Translations under genes and position numbers: made by a program | Notes under the pieces: generated by a model | The model's database searches: none | Told to the model about the DNA's origin: nothing | What the model saw: only the letters and a program-made list of their open reading frames with translations | Shown here: positions 1 to 11,202 of the stretch, piece by piece | Numbering within the stretch: the stretch's first letter is position 1 | Layout: the number at the start of each line of letters is the position of its first letter | DNA from: Synechococcus sp. AG-679-C18 | Lineage (GTDB): Bacteria > Cyanobacteriota > Cyanobacteriia > PCC-6307 > Cyanobiaceae | Direction of reading: 5' to 3' | DNA: 64,000 nt | Assembly: GCA_003210755.1 (NCBI GenBank) | Contig: QCUL01000008.1 | Location: forward strand, 1-64,000

Positions 1-626
1 CCCTGTCTCTGAGCTGATTCCATCGCCGCATCTGCTAATCCTGCATGACGACTTTGGGGACAGAAGAACTGATCATCTTGTGTTCCCATTAGAGGATGTC
101 CGGGTACAAGACTTCTCATTGGAAACACTCCAAACAATTTACGATCAAACGAAACTTTGTTGACACCAGCGAGATAAGCAAGAGCGAATCCACCCCAGCA
201 AAGCCCCAAGGTGCTCGCACAAGACTCGCGAGCTTCTTCGATGAGTTCAGCTAATTCCCGCCAGTACGTAACATCTTCAAAAGCCAAATGTTCTACGGGT
301 GCCCCCGTAATGATTAGTCCATCCAGTGGACCCTGTCTTTGAGCTTCCTCCCAACTCATATAGAGCTGATTCAAATGAGCTCTATCCCAGCTTTTGTAAG
401 CATGGGATTGGAGACGTATCCATATTGGTTCAATTTGAAGAACTGAAAGCCCCAGAGGATGAAGCAGGTTGAACTCATACTGCTTTCCTAGAGGCATGAT
501 GTTGAGGATTCCGATGCGCAAAGGCCGAATATCCTGACGTTCGGCTTGTTCTGGCTCGATCCAAGAGATTCGATTGCGCTCAACAGCAGTGATCTTGTGA
601 TAGTTCCTAGGAAGTATCAGCGCCAT
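1..626 (-). CDS. metA: Homoserine O-succinyltransferase/acetyltransferase (MetA), C-terminal part outside the window
   Basis: Reading the minus strand from ATG at 624-626 gives MALILPRNYHKITAVERN and then a continuous frame to the window edge (about 208 residues). The motif LGLCWGGFALAYLAG holds the family's nucleophilic Cys, and the following segment with FGVFP and VPGHPLMG is typical of MetA. The enzyme acylates homoserine, the first committed step to methionine. It lies directly after metY on the same strand, which fits a methionine pathway pair. The acyl donor (succinyl- or acetyl-CoA) cannot be decided from this part. The catalytic His and Glu lie beyond the window. Confidence 0.93.
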   Translation of the reverse strand, partial: MALILPRNYHKITAVERNRISWIEPEQAERQDIRPLRIGILNIMPLGKQYEFNLLHPLGLSVLQIEPIWIRLQSHAYKSWDRAHLNQLYMSWEEAQRQGPLDGLIITGAPVEHLAFEDVTYWRELAELIEEARESCASTLGLCWGGFALAYLAGVNKVSFDRKLFGVFPMRSLVPGHPLMGTQDDQFFCPQSRHAGLADAAMESAQRQ

Positions 627-709
627 GAGCTCAGATCCATTCCAGTGTCTGAGTTTTGTCTGTCATGCAAGCAATGATTCACTCCCTGTTGTATTAAGGG
701 GTACCTGAC

Positions 710-742
710 CCAAGGTAGCCACGGTCTACGTCCGTGGCTTCA
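710..742. other. Inverted repeat in the metY-metA spacer (first)
   Basis: AGCCACGG (717-724) is followed by a 7-base loop and CCGTGGCT (732-739), a perfect 8-bp stem. There is no long T-run next to it, so it is not a textbook terminator. It may attenuate or process the metY-metA transcript; the role is inference. Confidence 0.5.
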
Positions 743-789
743 TGGATTTTCTTGGGATCGATTGGGTACTAAATGAATTGAGCAAACAT

Positions 790-823
790 TTGATCACTCC
801 GGCCTGTTGCTGGGAGTGATCAA
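790..823. terminator. Strong hairpin between metY and metA
   Basis: TTGATCACTCC (790-800) pairs with GGAGTGATCAA (813-823) around a 12-base loop, giving a perfect 11-bp stem. It lies just past the metY stop at 849. A weak T-rich stretch follows on the plus strand and only AAATG-type sequence on the minus strand. It could be an mRNA-stabilising or terminating hairpin for metY. Confidence 0.55.
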
Positions 824-848
824 CGATCTTTTAATCTTCCTTGATCTA

Positions 849-2195
<1,347 letters not shown>

Positions 2196-2939
2196 CTAGC
2201 CTGCAACTCCGTCAACAGGGTTCCAATTGTCGTCAGGAACTGGTTTTTCAGTGTCGGCGAGTGATGGAAGCGTTTCGCGAAGAAGGGTCGTGAAACGACT
2301 GCGCACTTCAGCACGAAATGAACTGGCCGCTTCCATGTTGAGTACTGGATATGGCAGATCTCCATTTTGTTCACGAAGATGACGCCACTTGCTGTTCTCT
2401 TGAGCCTTCAGCGCTGTTAACGCTGCTTGGAAGTCATAGTTTTCTGTCTTTCCATCTGCAGCCGCGAGAGGTCCAGCCTGAGCTGCTAACTCTTCACGCA
2501 CTGGATCAAAAGCTTTCGCTTTGATTGTGTCGGGAAGTCCCAGAACAGGCTGGTAGTAATCGAGTAAACGGCGTTCCTCCTCAAGCAAAATCGGCCAAGC
2601 GCCACGGGCCCCTTGGGGCAAGGAATAACTGGCTTCTGCAGCATCCATTCCCTCGAGGTGAAAACAGAGCCAGCGGTAATACGATTTCTCGCGTGTTGCC
2701 TTCTTCGCTGAGGCTTTTCCCGAGACAATGACAGGGAGAGCCGCTTCAGCCTTGCGAAGAAAGAGACGATCCTCACGTTCGAGATTCATCGCCCCCCAGC
2801 GCTGGCGATAGTCCCATAGCTCTGCGTAACGGGCCACTTCATCGGGGGACCAGCCAAGGGTTTTGAGCTCATCAGCTCGATGGGTCAGTTCCTTCGCCAA
2901 GAAGCTCAGCCTTCGTCTGATCGGAATCGTAGTGGCCAA
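2196..2939 (-). CDS. Conserved protein of unknown function
   Basis: A 247-residue soluble protein, rich in Arg, Glu, Ala and Trp, predicted mostly helical, with no signal peptide or membrane segment. I do not recognise a catalytic motif. Spacers of about 24 bp on both sides place it in one minus-strand block with the transglycosylase gene and metY. Coding character is strong: long frame, even codon use and no competing frame. Confidence 0.75.
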   Translation of the reverse strand: MATTIPIRRRLSFLAKELTHRADELKTLGWSPDEVARYAELWDYRQRWGAMNLEREDRLFLRKAEAALPVIVSGKASAKKATREKSYYRWLCFHLEGMDAAEASYSLPQGARGAWPILLEEERRLLDYYQPVLGLPDTIKAKAFDPVREELAAQAGPLAAADGKTENYDFQAALTALKAQENSKWRHLREQNGDLPYPVLNMEAASSFRAEVRSRFTTLLRETLPSLADTEKPVPDDNWNPVDGVAG

Positions 2940-2963
2940 AGACGATCACGCCAGGATTACGAA

Positions 2964-3956
2964 TCAACCTGCAGGCCGGCTGTGTGGATTCACCTGTAAA
3001 TATTGACGCACATCTGTAGGGCGTTGCTGGTTATAGCCCTCATGAAGCCATAGATCTCCAACGGATGAGGCGTAATGAATCTGCCAGTGATACAAACCGC
3101 GATAAGCGAGAGGGTCTCGTTTCAACAGATCCGCGTAATAAAGGACGGCCCTGCCGTAGTGGTCACTGTTGTTGTAGCCCCACAGCCCCTTCCTGATGTC
3201 TTGAAGACCACCACGCCTAACCAAATAGCGAGCTGCCGCATGAATTGCATCCCAGGGATCACGAATATCTCCGTCCAGGCCAATTCCAGGCTCTGTCCAA
3301 GTGGTTGGTAAAAATTGCATTGGTCCTTGAGCATTGGCGACAGAGATGCCATCAATGCGTCCCATTCCCGTTTCGACCAGATTCACTGCAGCAAGAACTT
3401 CCCAATCAATCCCTGTAGATGCTGAGGCACTTCGATAAGCCTCAAGTAACCGATCTGAAGCAGCCGGCGTTTGTATTCGCCATGCAGGAACTGTGGATGA
3501 AGCAGGGCCTCGATGCATCGCAAGGAAGGAGCGTCGAGCCGAGATGTGTTGATCAAACACCCAGCGCCAACGCTCATCAAGCTTGGATCTCACTTCATTG
3601 GAAAGAGTAGATCGATGAGACAGCTCCCTATAAATCACCTGTTGTTGATGAGCAAGAGAGGGAATGGCATCTGCAGGGACATCGGGATTGCGAATTGCAA
3701 TTTCGATACCAACTAATAATTGAGCCAGCTCATCAGGATCTGCGGGAAAAAGTGGATAGTGGGCTCCAGATGGAGCAAGTGGGAGACCTGATTGGGTAGG
3801 GAGAACGGGAAGAGAGTGATCTGATTTGACTTGCTCAACTTCTGTGCGGCTCTGAATCTGAGTGGCCTGAAGAGCAGGCGAACGTCGACAACCCCAAGAC
3901 AGAGGTATGACCAGTAACGGCAGACAGATCAGTAGGCGTCGGAATGAAGACATCAT
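2964..3956 (-). CDS. Lytic transglycosylase (SLT domain), probable lipoprotein
   Basis: The C-terminal half carries an SLT/lysozyme-like fold. NLVETGMGR holds the catalytic Glu, and ANAQGPMQFLPTTW plus the AARYL region are family signatures. It cleaves peptidoglycan glycan strands with 1,6-anhydro-muramyl ends. I take the start at 3956 (or 3953), giving MMSSFRRLLICLPLLVIPLSWGC. That leaves a clean signal peptide ending in a lipobox-like Cys. The longer frame from 4016 adds 20 residues that overlap the upstream gene and lack signal character. Likely anchored at the inner or outer membrane. Confidence 0.87.
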   Translation of the reverse strand: MMSSFRRLLICLPLLVIPLSWGCRRSPALQATQIQSRTEVEQVKSDHSLPVLPTQSGLPLAPSGAHYPLFPADPDELAQLLVGIEIAIRNPDVPADAIPSLAHQQQVIYRELSHRSTLSNEVRSKLDERWRWVFDQHISARRSFLAMHRGPASSTVPAWRIQTPAASDRLLEAYRSASASTGIDWEVLAAVNLVETGMGRIDGISVANAQGPMQFLPTTWTEPGIGLDGDIRDPWDAIHAAARYLVRRGGLQDIRKGLWGYNNSDHYGRAVLYYADLLKRDPLAYRGLYHWQIHYASSVGDLWLHEGYNQQRPTDVRQYLQVNPHSRPAG

Positions 3957-3975
3957 CTTTAGCGTTCCTGACCCA

Positions 3976-4572
3976 TCAACAGATCTGAAAACTACGACGG
4001 TCATGAAAGTCTGCAACTTTTGCTGGATGAGAGAGCGCCCAATAACTGAGTCGACTGCTTTTTTCCTCCAAAACCATCGTTAAACCAAGCTCAGGCATGG
4101 CCTCAATTGGCCACCATGGGCGAAGATCTAACACCACGTCACAACGGCAATCTCTTCGAGTACGTCTCACGGTCACAAGTGGGGCAGCTGCCTCAACAGA
4201 AGGCTGACCGCCATTCCGATAACTGTTGAAGCAATATAAATTCCAGTCACCAAGTGGAGAGATGTTTAATTCCCAATACTTCTCGGAACCAGGCAAACCG
4301 ATAAACGCTTCAAAGCAGCTGTGCATCCAGAGTTCATCGCTGCGTTGACCACTGATCTGAGGATGTTTGATCTCCGCTGAAGGCAGAACTAAGTCGAGTA
4401 AGTCTCCATCATGCTGAGCAGGTCGGAGGTTGTAACTGAGTTCAAGAATGCCTCCTTCTCGCCATACAAACTCAGCGCTAATTAAGAGATCAGGTGTGTC
4501 TTGCGGGTCGTGAGGAAGAAGTGGGCAAACTTGCCTGACCATGACTGGATGGCGTGACATTTCAGACTTCAC
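3976..4572 (-). CDS. DOMON-like domain protein
   Basis: A 198-residue beta-rich protein that resembles the stand-alone DOMON-like / family 9 carbohydrate-binding-type proteins of cyanobacteria, with LWMHSCFEAFIG and YWELNISPLGDWNLYCF as typical core strands. The DOMON fold binds heme or sugar in other proteins, but the ligand here is unknown. It overlaps the upstream kinase gene by 11 bp, which suggests translational coupling. No signal peptide is seen, so it is probably cytosolic. Confidence 0.7.
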   Translation of the reverse strand: MKSEMSRHPVMVRQVCPLLPHDPQDTPDLLISAEFVWREGGILELSYNLRPAQHDGDLLDLVLPSAEIKHPQISGQRSDELWMHSCFEAFIGLPGSEKYWELNISPLGDWNLYCFNSYRNGGQPSVEAAAPLVTVRRTRRDCRCDVVLDLRPWWPIEAMPELGLTMVLEEKSSRLSYWALSHPAKVADFHDRRSFQIC

Positions 4573-5728
4573 CCGATAATTCGTGAATGACGAGTTGAAG
4601 TTCGTCCCATTGAGATTCGATTGAATGAGTCAGCGCAAATTGCACCAATGCCCTGTCCAAGTTCTGAGAAGGTCGTTCTGTTTTAAAATAGTGATCACCT
4701 TCTAAATAGTCGGTTAAAAAGCGCAATCCAAGCTCGAACGGAATCAGGCGAATGCAGTCTGGTAGGTAACGGAAATCTTGTTTGGTAAGAAACGATCGTC
4801 CCATTGTTAAGTAACCCTCAAGAATCGCCCGACAGAGGTCGAGATCGAATGTCACCGATTCAATTTCCAAGGTCTCCTCACCAAGGGAATTGCAGCAGGA
4901 ACGCAAGCAATCTCCGATGTCGTAATGAACCAATCCCGGCTTGACCGTATCGAGATCAATCAATCCCACAGCAAGGCCACTGAACTGATCCAGCATCACA
5001 TTATTAATTTTGGGATCACCATGAATTGGTCGTCTTTGTAGCTCTCCCCGTTCGCTGGCAGCCTCCAAAATATCCACATCTTTTCGACGACTTTCAATAA
5101 AGGCGATCGCTCCCTTAACGCGCGCGTCTTTCAATAAGTGATCACTTAAACGTTCAGCTTGCTGGTCGAGGACAGCGTCATATCGATCCAGATAAATCGG
5201 TGTGATGTGAAAACCCTCAACCGTGTCCTCTAGATCACTAACGGGCAAATCACTAATCAGGTGATGGAACATTCCCAATCCATATCCCACTTCTTGGGCA
5301 TGCTCAGCATCACTAATCACGTCACTAGTGGTGGCCTCTCCGATAAATGAGATCGATCGCCAAAATTCTCCATTGCATTCCACCCAATGGTCTTTAGCAT
5401 CTCGCGTTTGCAGAACCTTTGGAATCTCCCAACGTCGGCCCGCCAATTCAGGTGGATTAGAGGCAAGACGTTGTTGCACGTGCGTGCCAAGTGCAAGCAA
5501 ATTACGCATCACCAGTTCGGGCTTTTCAAATACGTTTGTATTGAGACGCTGCATCACAAAGGCCTGACAGTCAGCATTCGCAGCCAAGGTGACTAGAAAC
5601 GTGTCATTGACGTTTCCAGAGCCGAGCATCTCAATCGAAATGATTTGCTCAGGTGGGTGAAACAAACCTGCAATCGCGTCCAGCGATAGGTCAAGCCTGG
5701 AAATGGCATCTGCCATGACGTATCGCAT
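4562..5728 (-). CDS. APH-family small-molecule kinase
   Basis: A 388-residue protein with the aminoglycoside phosphotransferase fold. RRPIHGDPKINNVMLD is the catalytic loop (HGDxxxxN), and VGLIDLDTVKPG has the metal-binding Asp. Such stand-alone kinases phosphorylate sugars or small alcohols; N-acetylhexosamine kinase (NahK) is the nearest characterised type I can suggest, with low certainty. It is coupled to the DOMON-like gene. Its start lies about 110 bp from the divergent SbcD-like gene. Confidence 0.78.
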   Translation of the reverse strand: MRYVMADAISRLDLSLDAIAGLFHPPEQIISIEMLGSGNVNDTFLVTLAANADCQAFVMQRLNTNVFEKPELVMRNLLALGTHVQQRLASNPPELAGRRWEIPKVLQTRDAKDHWVECNGEFWRSISFIGEATTSDVISDAEHAQEVGYGLGMFHHLISDLPVSDLEDTVEGFHITPIYLDRYDAVLDQQAERLSDHLLKDARVKGAIAFIESRRKDVDILEAASERGELQRRPIHGDPKINNVMLDQFSGLAVGLIDLDTVKPGLVHYDIGDCLRSCCNSLGEETLEIESVTFDLDLCRAILEGYLTMGRSFLTKQDFRYLPDCIRLIPFELGLRFLTDYLEGDHYFKTERPSQNLDRALVQFALTHSIESQWDELQLVIHELSGEV

Positions 5729-5837
5729 GAGTCTCAGGTCGAAACAATGCCCGGTCTCTGCTGTTCTGCCACCAATAAGTGTGCAGAAAATAAGCCGGGA
5801 AGCGGCAGCATGGAGTTTGAATTACTGCTCAGCAACG

Positions 5838-7031
5838 GTGCCACGCTTCCTTCACACTGCCGACTGGCAAATCGGCAAGCCTTATCACTGGATCGAGGAC
5901 TCTCAAAAGCGGGCACGTCTTCAGCAAGAACGGGTAAATGCTGTTTCACGCATCGCGTCGGCTGCAGAAGAACTCAATCTTGATGCAGTGATGGTGGCCG
6001 GAGACTTATTTGACTCCAGCACTGTTGCTCCAACAATTGTCATGGAAGTCATGGAAGCGATTGCTTCTATTCCCTGTCCTGTGATCGTCATTCCTGGAAA
6101 TCATGACCATGGAGGTGCTGGTGGTATTTGGCAAAGGCGAGATGTGAAACGTCAGATGCAGGAGCGCTGCCCCAATCTGAAGCTCCTCCTACAGGCAGAC
6201 CCTCAGGTCATTGGAGGGATGGTCCTCCTGCCATGCCCATTGCTGCGCCAAAGGGACAGTCGCAGTCCCGCCGATTGGTTGGAAGCACTGGATTGGTCGT
6301 CGTTGCCGCATGATCAGCCAAGGGTTGTGCTGGCTCATGGCTCTGTGCAGGGATTCGGTACCGAAGACCAAGTGAATCAATTGCATCCAACTCGATGGCC
6401 TAACGACCAGGTGGATTACATCGCCTTGGGGGATTGGCATGCCCTTACGCAGCTAAGCCCACATGCTTGGTACAGCGGCACCCCAGAACCAGATCGTTTC
6501 CCGACAAGTCACAAGGACCAACGCTCGCAAGCACTCCTCGTGGAGGTGGAGCGCCAACATCCCCCTGAAGTAACCCCAATCACAACAGGATTAATGCAAT
6601 GGCACACGATTGCAGCAAAAGTCAGCAGTCAAACTGACCTTCAACGCTTGAAGCAAGAGATCGAATCTCTCGTTGAGCGAAGGGTTGGGAGAGATCTTTT
6701 GAGACTTGAATTAAGTGGTCAGCTGTCCTTTGTCGATTACAAAAATTTATTGGAACAAGTGCAAGTTCTCGATCAACAACTTCTCCACCTCAGAATCCGC
6801 GGAATGCCTCAGCACCGACCTGAGCCAGGCGAATTCGAAGCATTTTTGCAACGTGACGATGCACCCCTAATTCAGGGCATTACGAGACAGCTTGCTGATG
6901 AGCTCAAACACAACAACGGTTCAATCAGTGATCAAACCAACCTTGAGCGATCCATGCTCGAACAAGCCATGGTTGAACTACACAGAATTGTGCTTGAAGA
7001 GGCAACGGATCAGGAGGCTTCATGCGGCTGA
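5838..7031 (+). CDS. SbcD/Mre11-like metallophosphoesterase
   Basis: FLHTADWQIGK, VAGDLFD and IPGNHDHGG are the calcineurin-type phosphodiesterase motifs I-III of SbcD/Mre11 nucleases, with the two-metal ligands present. I prefer the GTG at 5838, which puts the first motif four residues in as in the family. The frame stays open back to 5703, but that part overlaps the divergent kinase gene and looks non-coding. The stop overlaps the start of the SbcC-like ATPase by 10 bp, so the two are made together. Role: processing DNA ends and hairpins. Confidence 0.88.
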   Translation: MPRFLHTADWQIGKPYHWIEDSQKRARLQQERVNAVSRIASAAEELNLDAVMVAGDLFDSSTVAPTIVMEVMEAIASIPCPVIVIPGNHDHGGAGGIWQRRDVKRQMQERCPNLKLLLQADPQVIGGMVLLPCPLLRQRDSRSPADWLEALDWSSLPHDQPRVVLAHGSVQGFGTEDQVNQLHPTRWPNDQVDYIALGDWHALTQLSPHAWYSGTPEPDRFPTSHKDQRSQALLVEVERQHPPEVTPITTGLMQWHTIAAKVSSQTDLQRLKQEIESLVERRVGRDLLRLELSGQLSFVDYKNLLEQVQVLDQQLLHLRIRGMPQHRPEPGEFEAFLQRDDAPLIQGITRQLADELKHNNGSISDQTNLERSMLEQAMVELHRIVLEEATDQEASCG

Positions 7032-9673
7032 TTCGCTGCGAAGTCATCAGCGTGCGCCGGCATCGGGAGCTTGCACTGGAATTTGCTCCAGGGCTGACGG
7101 TGATTGGAGGAGCTAATGAAAGCGGAAAAAGTTCCCTGGTCGAGGCATTGCATCGAACCCTGTTTGTTCGTGCAGCATCAAGTGTTTCAGCGTCGCAAGA
7201 TCTGCACTCCCAGATCCATGCTGGTCATCCCCAAATCAAGATTGAATTCGAAACCAGTGAACAACAGTGGACACTCCTTAAGTGTTTTAGCGGTCCCAGT
7301 GGCACCACTCAATTGAAAGCCAAAGGGCAGGTAGGCCTAATTGGATCAGCAGCTGAGGATCAATTAGCCAAAGTGCTTGGTATTGATGAGATTCTCACCA
7401 GCAGACAAGTCAAAAAATCTCTTCCTACTCGCTGGGCCCATCTATGGGTCAAACAAGGTGAATCTGGCCGCAATTTGTTAAGCCTCGGCCATGAACATTA
7501 CGACCTCAACAACTTGATTGAGTGCCTGGAACAACAGGCAGAGAAATCACTGCAGTCACCCTTAGATCAGCGGGTACATACCCATCTCGAACGTTTGGTA
7601 TCTGAAAGTTTAAGTACACGAGGCGTGCGTCAGCAAAGCCTCCTGTGGAAGCGACAAGAAGCTTTAAAAGTCGCAAAGCGCCATCATCTCGAGACTTTGC
7701 AGCAGCTTCAGGTCTTTGAGGTCTCCTGTGAGGAGCTGGATCACATTGAGCAGCAGCTGCAAATCCTCGAACTAGAGCTCTTACCCGAGCTCAGACAGCA
7801 ACGCCAAATCTTGAGTGAGCTTCAAGAAGCACTTCGACAATTAAAACCACTCAGGCTCCAAAATCAACAACTTGAGCGAAGCTTGGCCTCTCGCCTCAAG
7901 CTCTGCACAGATAGCACTGCATGTGAAAAAAAACTGATCATTTTGGAGCAAGAACTCAAGGATCTCGACAAGATCTGCACTGCAGGAAATAACCACTTGA
8001 AGGATGCACAGATACAAATGGCAGAACTCGAACAGACGCGACAAGCTTTAGAAGAACGAGGCGTTTCTCTGAGACAGATGAAGGATCGTGACGCACTTCA
8101 GCGACGCGTTCAATTCTGTAATCGCCAAGATGAAGAGCGTCGACACTTGACCTCGCAACAACAACAATTAAGTACACAGTTAAAAGCCTTGGAAGGTATT
8201 AGCCCTGAAGAACTTCTGAAACTGACTAAAACGCAGGAAGAACTCCGTGCTGTGGTCATACGTATCGAAAGTATGGCTTCAAAAATCTTGGTGGAATCAT
8301 CAGATCAGACCATTGCTATCGAAGGTTCATCTCTGCAGCAAGGAGAATCCTGCGAGCAGACGGGCGTCTTCCGAATTGATGTCGGAGACAATGTGCGCTT
8401 GCGGATCAGTCCTGGCGAAGGAACAGGACTTGCCTCCCTGGAAGAATCAAAAAAAGTTCTACAAATCGCTTTTAAAACTGGTTTAAAACTTGCGAACGCA
8501 GGCTCACTGGAAGAAGCTCAACAATGCAACGAACAACGCAATCACTTGCTACAGCAACAAGCACTTCTAAAAGCACAACTGAACCAGATTAATTCCTCAC
8601 CTGATACCACCACGTCAACAATCGAGGATTTAAGATTTCAGCTGGATGAACTCAATCAAATTCTTAAATCGAAAAGTTCTATACAAGAATCTGATCTTGA
8701 GGAGGAGTTGAAAGAATGCCGAAATGACTATCGAGAACTTATAGAATATAAGAATATTTATCAAAAAAAAGTTCATCAGATAGAAGTTCAGCAAGATGCC
8801 CGGCAGAAGCAATGGCAGCAAAAATGCTTAGAAATAGAGAGACTCAATGCAGAACAACAGCAACGATTAAAGCAACGCGCATCACTTGAAGAGGAGGGAG
8901 GGTCGCAAGAGCAACTTACACAATTAATGCATGAGTCAAATCTGCAAAAAGAAAAATTGGAGAGATCTGTAAGTGCACTATTACTTCCAACTCCAACTCA
9001 ATGGCATGCCGATCCGAGTGCGGCATTGGAAACACTTGATCGTCAGGAACGACAGCTAACGGAGCAACGTCATGACCTTGGAACACAGCGTGGAGCCCTA
9101 CTAGAACGGTGCGAGTCTCTTGGACGGGCAGATCTTCACTCAGCAGTGGATGAGGCTTCTGTGAAACTCGCTTTAGCGGAGAAGGCAGAACAAGAAGAAG
9201 CCTTGCTCATCAGAGCGCGCAGCCATTTGCTTCAACGATTTCAAGAAGCACGCAGCGATCTGTCTCAGCGCTATTCCTCTCCCTTGAAACGCAACATTGA
9301 TCAAATCCTAAAACCTCTATTGCAAAACTCGCAGGAAGGATGCTCTCTCAGATACGACACTCGAGAAGGACTGCAAGAGCTTTCTCTACAAAGAGATGGG
9401 ACTCTCTTTAATTTTAATCAGCTTAGTGGCGGCATGAAAGAACAATTGAATGCTGCCGTTCGTATTGCAATTGCCGATACTCTCAAAGAACATCATGGGG
9501 GCTGTTTGCCATTGTTATTTGATGATGCTTTTACTAATACAGATACAGTGCGTCTTGATGGGGTTCTTAACATGCTTCAGCATGCGGTAAAAAGAGGCTT
9601 ACAAGTAATTGTATTGAGCTGCGATTCAGATCCATATAAATCTGTTGCAGATAAAATAATTATGATTGACTAA
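7022..9673 (+). CDS. SbcC/Rad50-like ATPase with long coiled coil
   Basis: An 883-residue SMC-type protein. Walker A GGANESGKSS is at 29-38, a Gln/Glu/Leu-rich coiled coil spans roughly 190-800, the signature LSGGMKEQL is near 800, and Walker B is LPLLFDDAF. It partners with the SbcD-like nuclease encoded just upstream. The central non-coiled insert near 400-470 has no CxxC, so the zinc hook of classic Rad50/SbcC is not visible. This and the insert make it closer to YhaN-type ATPases than to E. coli SbcC. Confidence 0.87.
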   Translation: MRLIRCEVISVRRHRELALEFAPGLTVIGGANESGKSSLVEALHRTLFVRAASSVSASQDLHSQIHAGHPQIKIEFETSEQQWTLLKCFSGPSGTTQLKAKGQVGLIGSAAEDQLAKVLGIDEILTSRQVKKSLPTRWAHLWVKQGESGRNLLSLGHEHYDLNNLIECLEQQAEKSLQSPLDQRVHTHLERLVSESLSTRGVRQQSLLWKRQEALKVAKRHHLETLQQLQVFEVSCEELDHIEQQLQILELELLPELRQQRQILSELQEALRQLKPLRLQNQQLERSLASRLKLCTDSTACEKKLIILEQELKDLDKICTAGNNHLKDAQIQMAELEQTRQALEERGVSLRQMKDRDALQRRVQFCNRQDEERRHLTSQQQQLSTQLKALEGISPEELLKLTKTQEELRAVVIRIESMASKILVESSDQTIAIEGSSLQQGESCEQTGVFRIDVGDNVRLRISPGEGTGLASLEESKKVLQIAFKTGLKLANAGSLEEAQQCNEQRNHLLQQQALLKAQLNQINSSPDTTTSTIEDLRFQLDELNQILKSKSSIQESDLEEELKECRNDYRELIEYKNIYQKKVHQIEVQQDARQKQWQQKCLEIERLNAEQQQRLKQRASLEEEGGSQEQLTQLMHESNLQKEKLERSVSALLLPTPTQWHADPSAALETLDRQERQLTEQRHDLGTQRGALLERCESLGRADLHSAVDEASVKLALAEKAEQEEALLIRARSHLLQRFQEARSDLSQRYSSPLKRNIDQILKPLLQNSQEGCSLRYDTREGLQELSLQRDGTLFNFNQLSGGMKEQLNAAVRIAIADTLKEHHGGCLPLLFDDAFTNTDTVRLDGVLNMLQHAVKRGLQVIVLSCDSDPYKSVADKIIMID

Positions 9674-11202
9674 AGCGCGTTTTCAATTACATTCATAGCC
9701 CTCAAATAAGCAGGAGGATTATCATCAATTTCCATGTCCTCTAGGCCTGAGTCTCCTCGAATTAAGCGGCGGGCATTATCAGCTATTACTGCATTAACCA
9801 AAAGATCCATCGCTTCAGGCAAATCAAGATTCTGAAGAGCCTCAGCGTAGCGACGACTGTGGGTGGGGCGAACAGATTCTTGGCAATATGTTGACAACTG
9901 TCGGCTATCCGTCATAACGGAAAAGGCAACATCCTTAGTGGCTTGTCGACCATATATTGCCATGTAAAGTAAATTTATCATGGACGCATCATGAACAGGA
10001 ATTGAATACTTACGTGCAATTTGTGGCCAATATCGCAGAGACTTCAATCCTTCTAATCCCCCTTTTCGTAAGCCCGCTGCTTCACACCACCCCTCTAATT
10101 CCTCCATGCTGAGTGGACACCTCTTCTCAGCACGCATATGGTCAGAAAGCACTTGACCAACTTGAAAATTCCGAGTTGGTTTTCCTGATACTGGCATCAT
10201 CATGCTGCCACGAACGTCAGCAACCATTGCTGTGAGTTGGGCAAATGTATGGTCCCGAACTTTTTCCATGTCCCCTTCGCGCACAAGAGCAGCTTCAATT
10301 CTCGGAACGCCGTAGCCAAGTTCTGTAAGTGAAAATGGCTGACGGTTGTACAGGCGTTGACGATCGCGGCGTGCCATCGAAACCGTGGCTGCTTGATCCA
10401 AGCATTGGTCGAGTAATAACGTCAGCAATGTGGGCAGTACCCCTGGATTCTCCTGGTGAAAGGAGTAACCAAAACCCGCAAAAACAGAAGCCATGTTTTT
10501 GGCAGCTTTGATATATTGACCTTCCACGTTGTGGACGCCCGGTGATACTTGAATGTTCGGCGAAAGTCGGTCGAGCAAACGTGCTCCGAGCAAGGCTGTG
10601 AGGGCGTTGGGGTGACAGAAATTAGCAGTAAAGCTGTCTAGAGGATTTCGCAAAGCTCCATGCCGATGAAAGCCTGAGAAAAAAGCTAAATTTGGCTCTT
10701 TCTCGCAGAGAACATAGGACTCATTAGCGATTTGATCATGACCAAAAGAGCCTGCTAAACAGGCAATTACCACTTGCTCTCTAGACAGTTCAGCTCGCAG
10801 CTTGCAAGCCTCGCGCAAGTCTTCCTCGACGTGATTGCTGTTAGCACTGAGAATCACAAGTTCGCACCTCAGGAGAAGGTCAGCGAGGGAATTGGTAACT
10901 CGCTTGCCACCTTGCTCATGGCTGGCCATTGCTTCAATCGTGGCGACATGAACTTCGTCCATGCCTTGAATCACATCCTCTGGAAATGCACCGAGCAAGT
11001 CACGATCCGGGCGAGGTGCCAGTAGAAGATGCCCCTCGCTGTTTTTCTGCATGGCGCAGTTGTACGCAAGGGAAGCTGGGTAGAGACCAACGCTATAGAG
11101 CCCTACCTTGCCTTTTTCCAGCTCCAAAATGCGCTTGTGAATGGCTTCCCGATCAAGAGAAGGCGAGAAAAATGAGTTGCTGCTCAGCACCGTCTCCATC
11201 AA
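9670..11202 (-). CDS. Conserved protein, dehydrogenase-like (glycerol-3-phosphate dehydrogenase type fold suspected)
   Basis: A 510-residue soluble protein. The N-terminal half resembles a nucleotide-binding domain (VGLYSVGLYPASLAYN, later LVILSANSNH). The segment GQYIKAAKNMASVFAGFGYSFH resembles the helix that follows the NAD domain in glycerol-3-phosphate/6-phosphogluconate dehydrogenases. The classical GxGxxG is not clean, so function is a guess. Its plus-strand neighbour 0.9 kb away is glucosylglycerol-phosphate phosphatase, whose pathway uses glycerol-3-phosphate. That makes an osmolyte-linked role attractive but unproven. It overlaps the end of the SbcC-like gene by 4 bp, tail to tail. 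Confidence 0.6.
   Translation of the reverse strand: MMETVLSSNSFFSPSLDREAIHKRILELEKGKVGLYSVGLYPASLAYNCAMQKNSEGHLLLAPRPDRDLLGAFPEDVIQGMDEVHVATIEAMASHEQGGKRVTNSLADLLLRCELVILSANSNHVEEDLREACKLRAELSREQVVIACLAGSFGHDQIANESYVLCEKEPNLAFFSGFHRHGALRNPLDSFTANFCHPNALTALLGARLLDRLSPNIQVSPGVHNVEGQYIKAAKNMASVFAGFGYSFHQENPGVLPTLLTLLLDQCLDQAATVSMARRDRQRLYNRQPFSLTELGYGVPRIEAALVREGDMEKVRDHTFAQLTAMVADVRGSMMMPVSGKPTRNFQVGQVLSDHMRAEKRCPLSMEELEGWCEAAGLRKGGLEGLKSLRYWPQIARKYSIPVHDASMINLLYMAIYGRQATKDVAFSVMTDSRQLSTYCQESVRPTHSRRYAEALQNLDLPEAMDLLVNAVIADNARRLIRGDSGLEDMEIDDNPPAYLRAMNVIENAL

Noticed and set aside
641-848. SAM riboswitch near the methionine genes
   Set aside because: The two hairpins are simple stems; no conserved SAM-aptamer core could be recognised.
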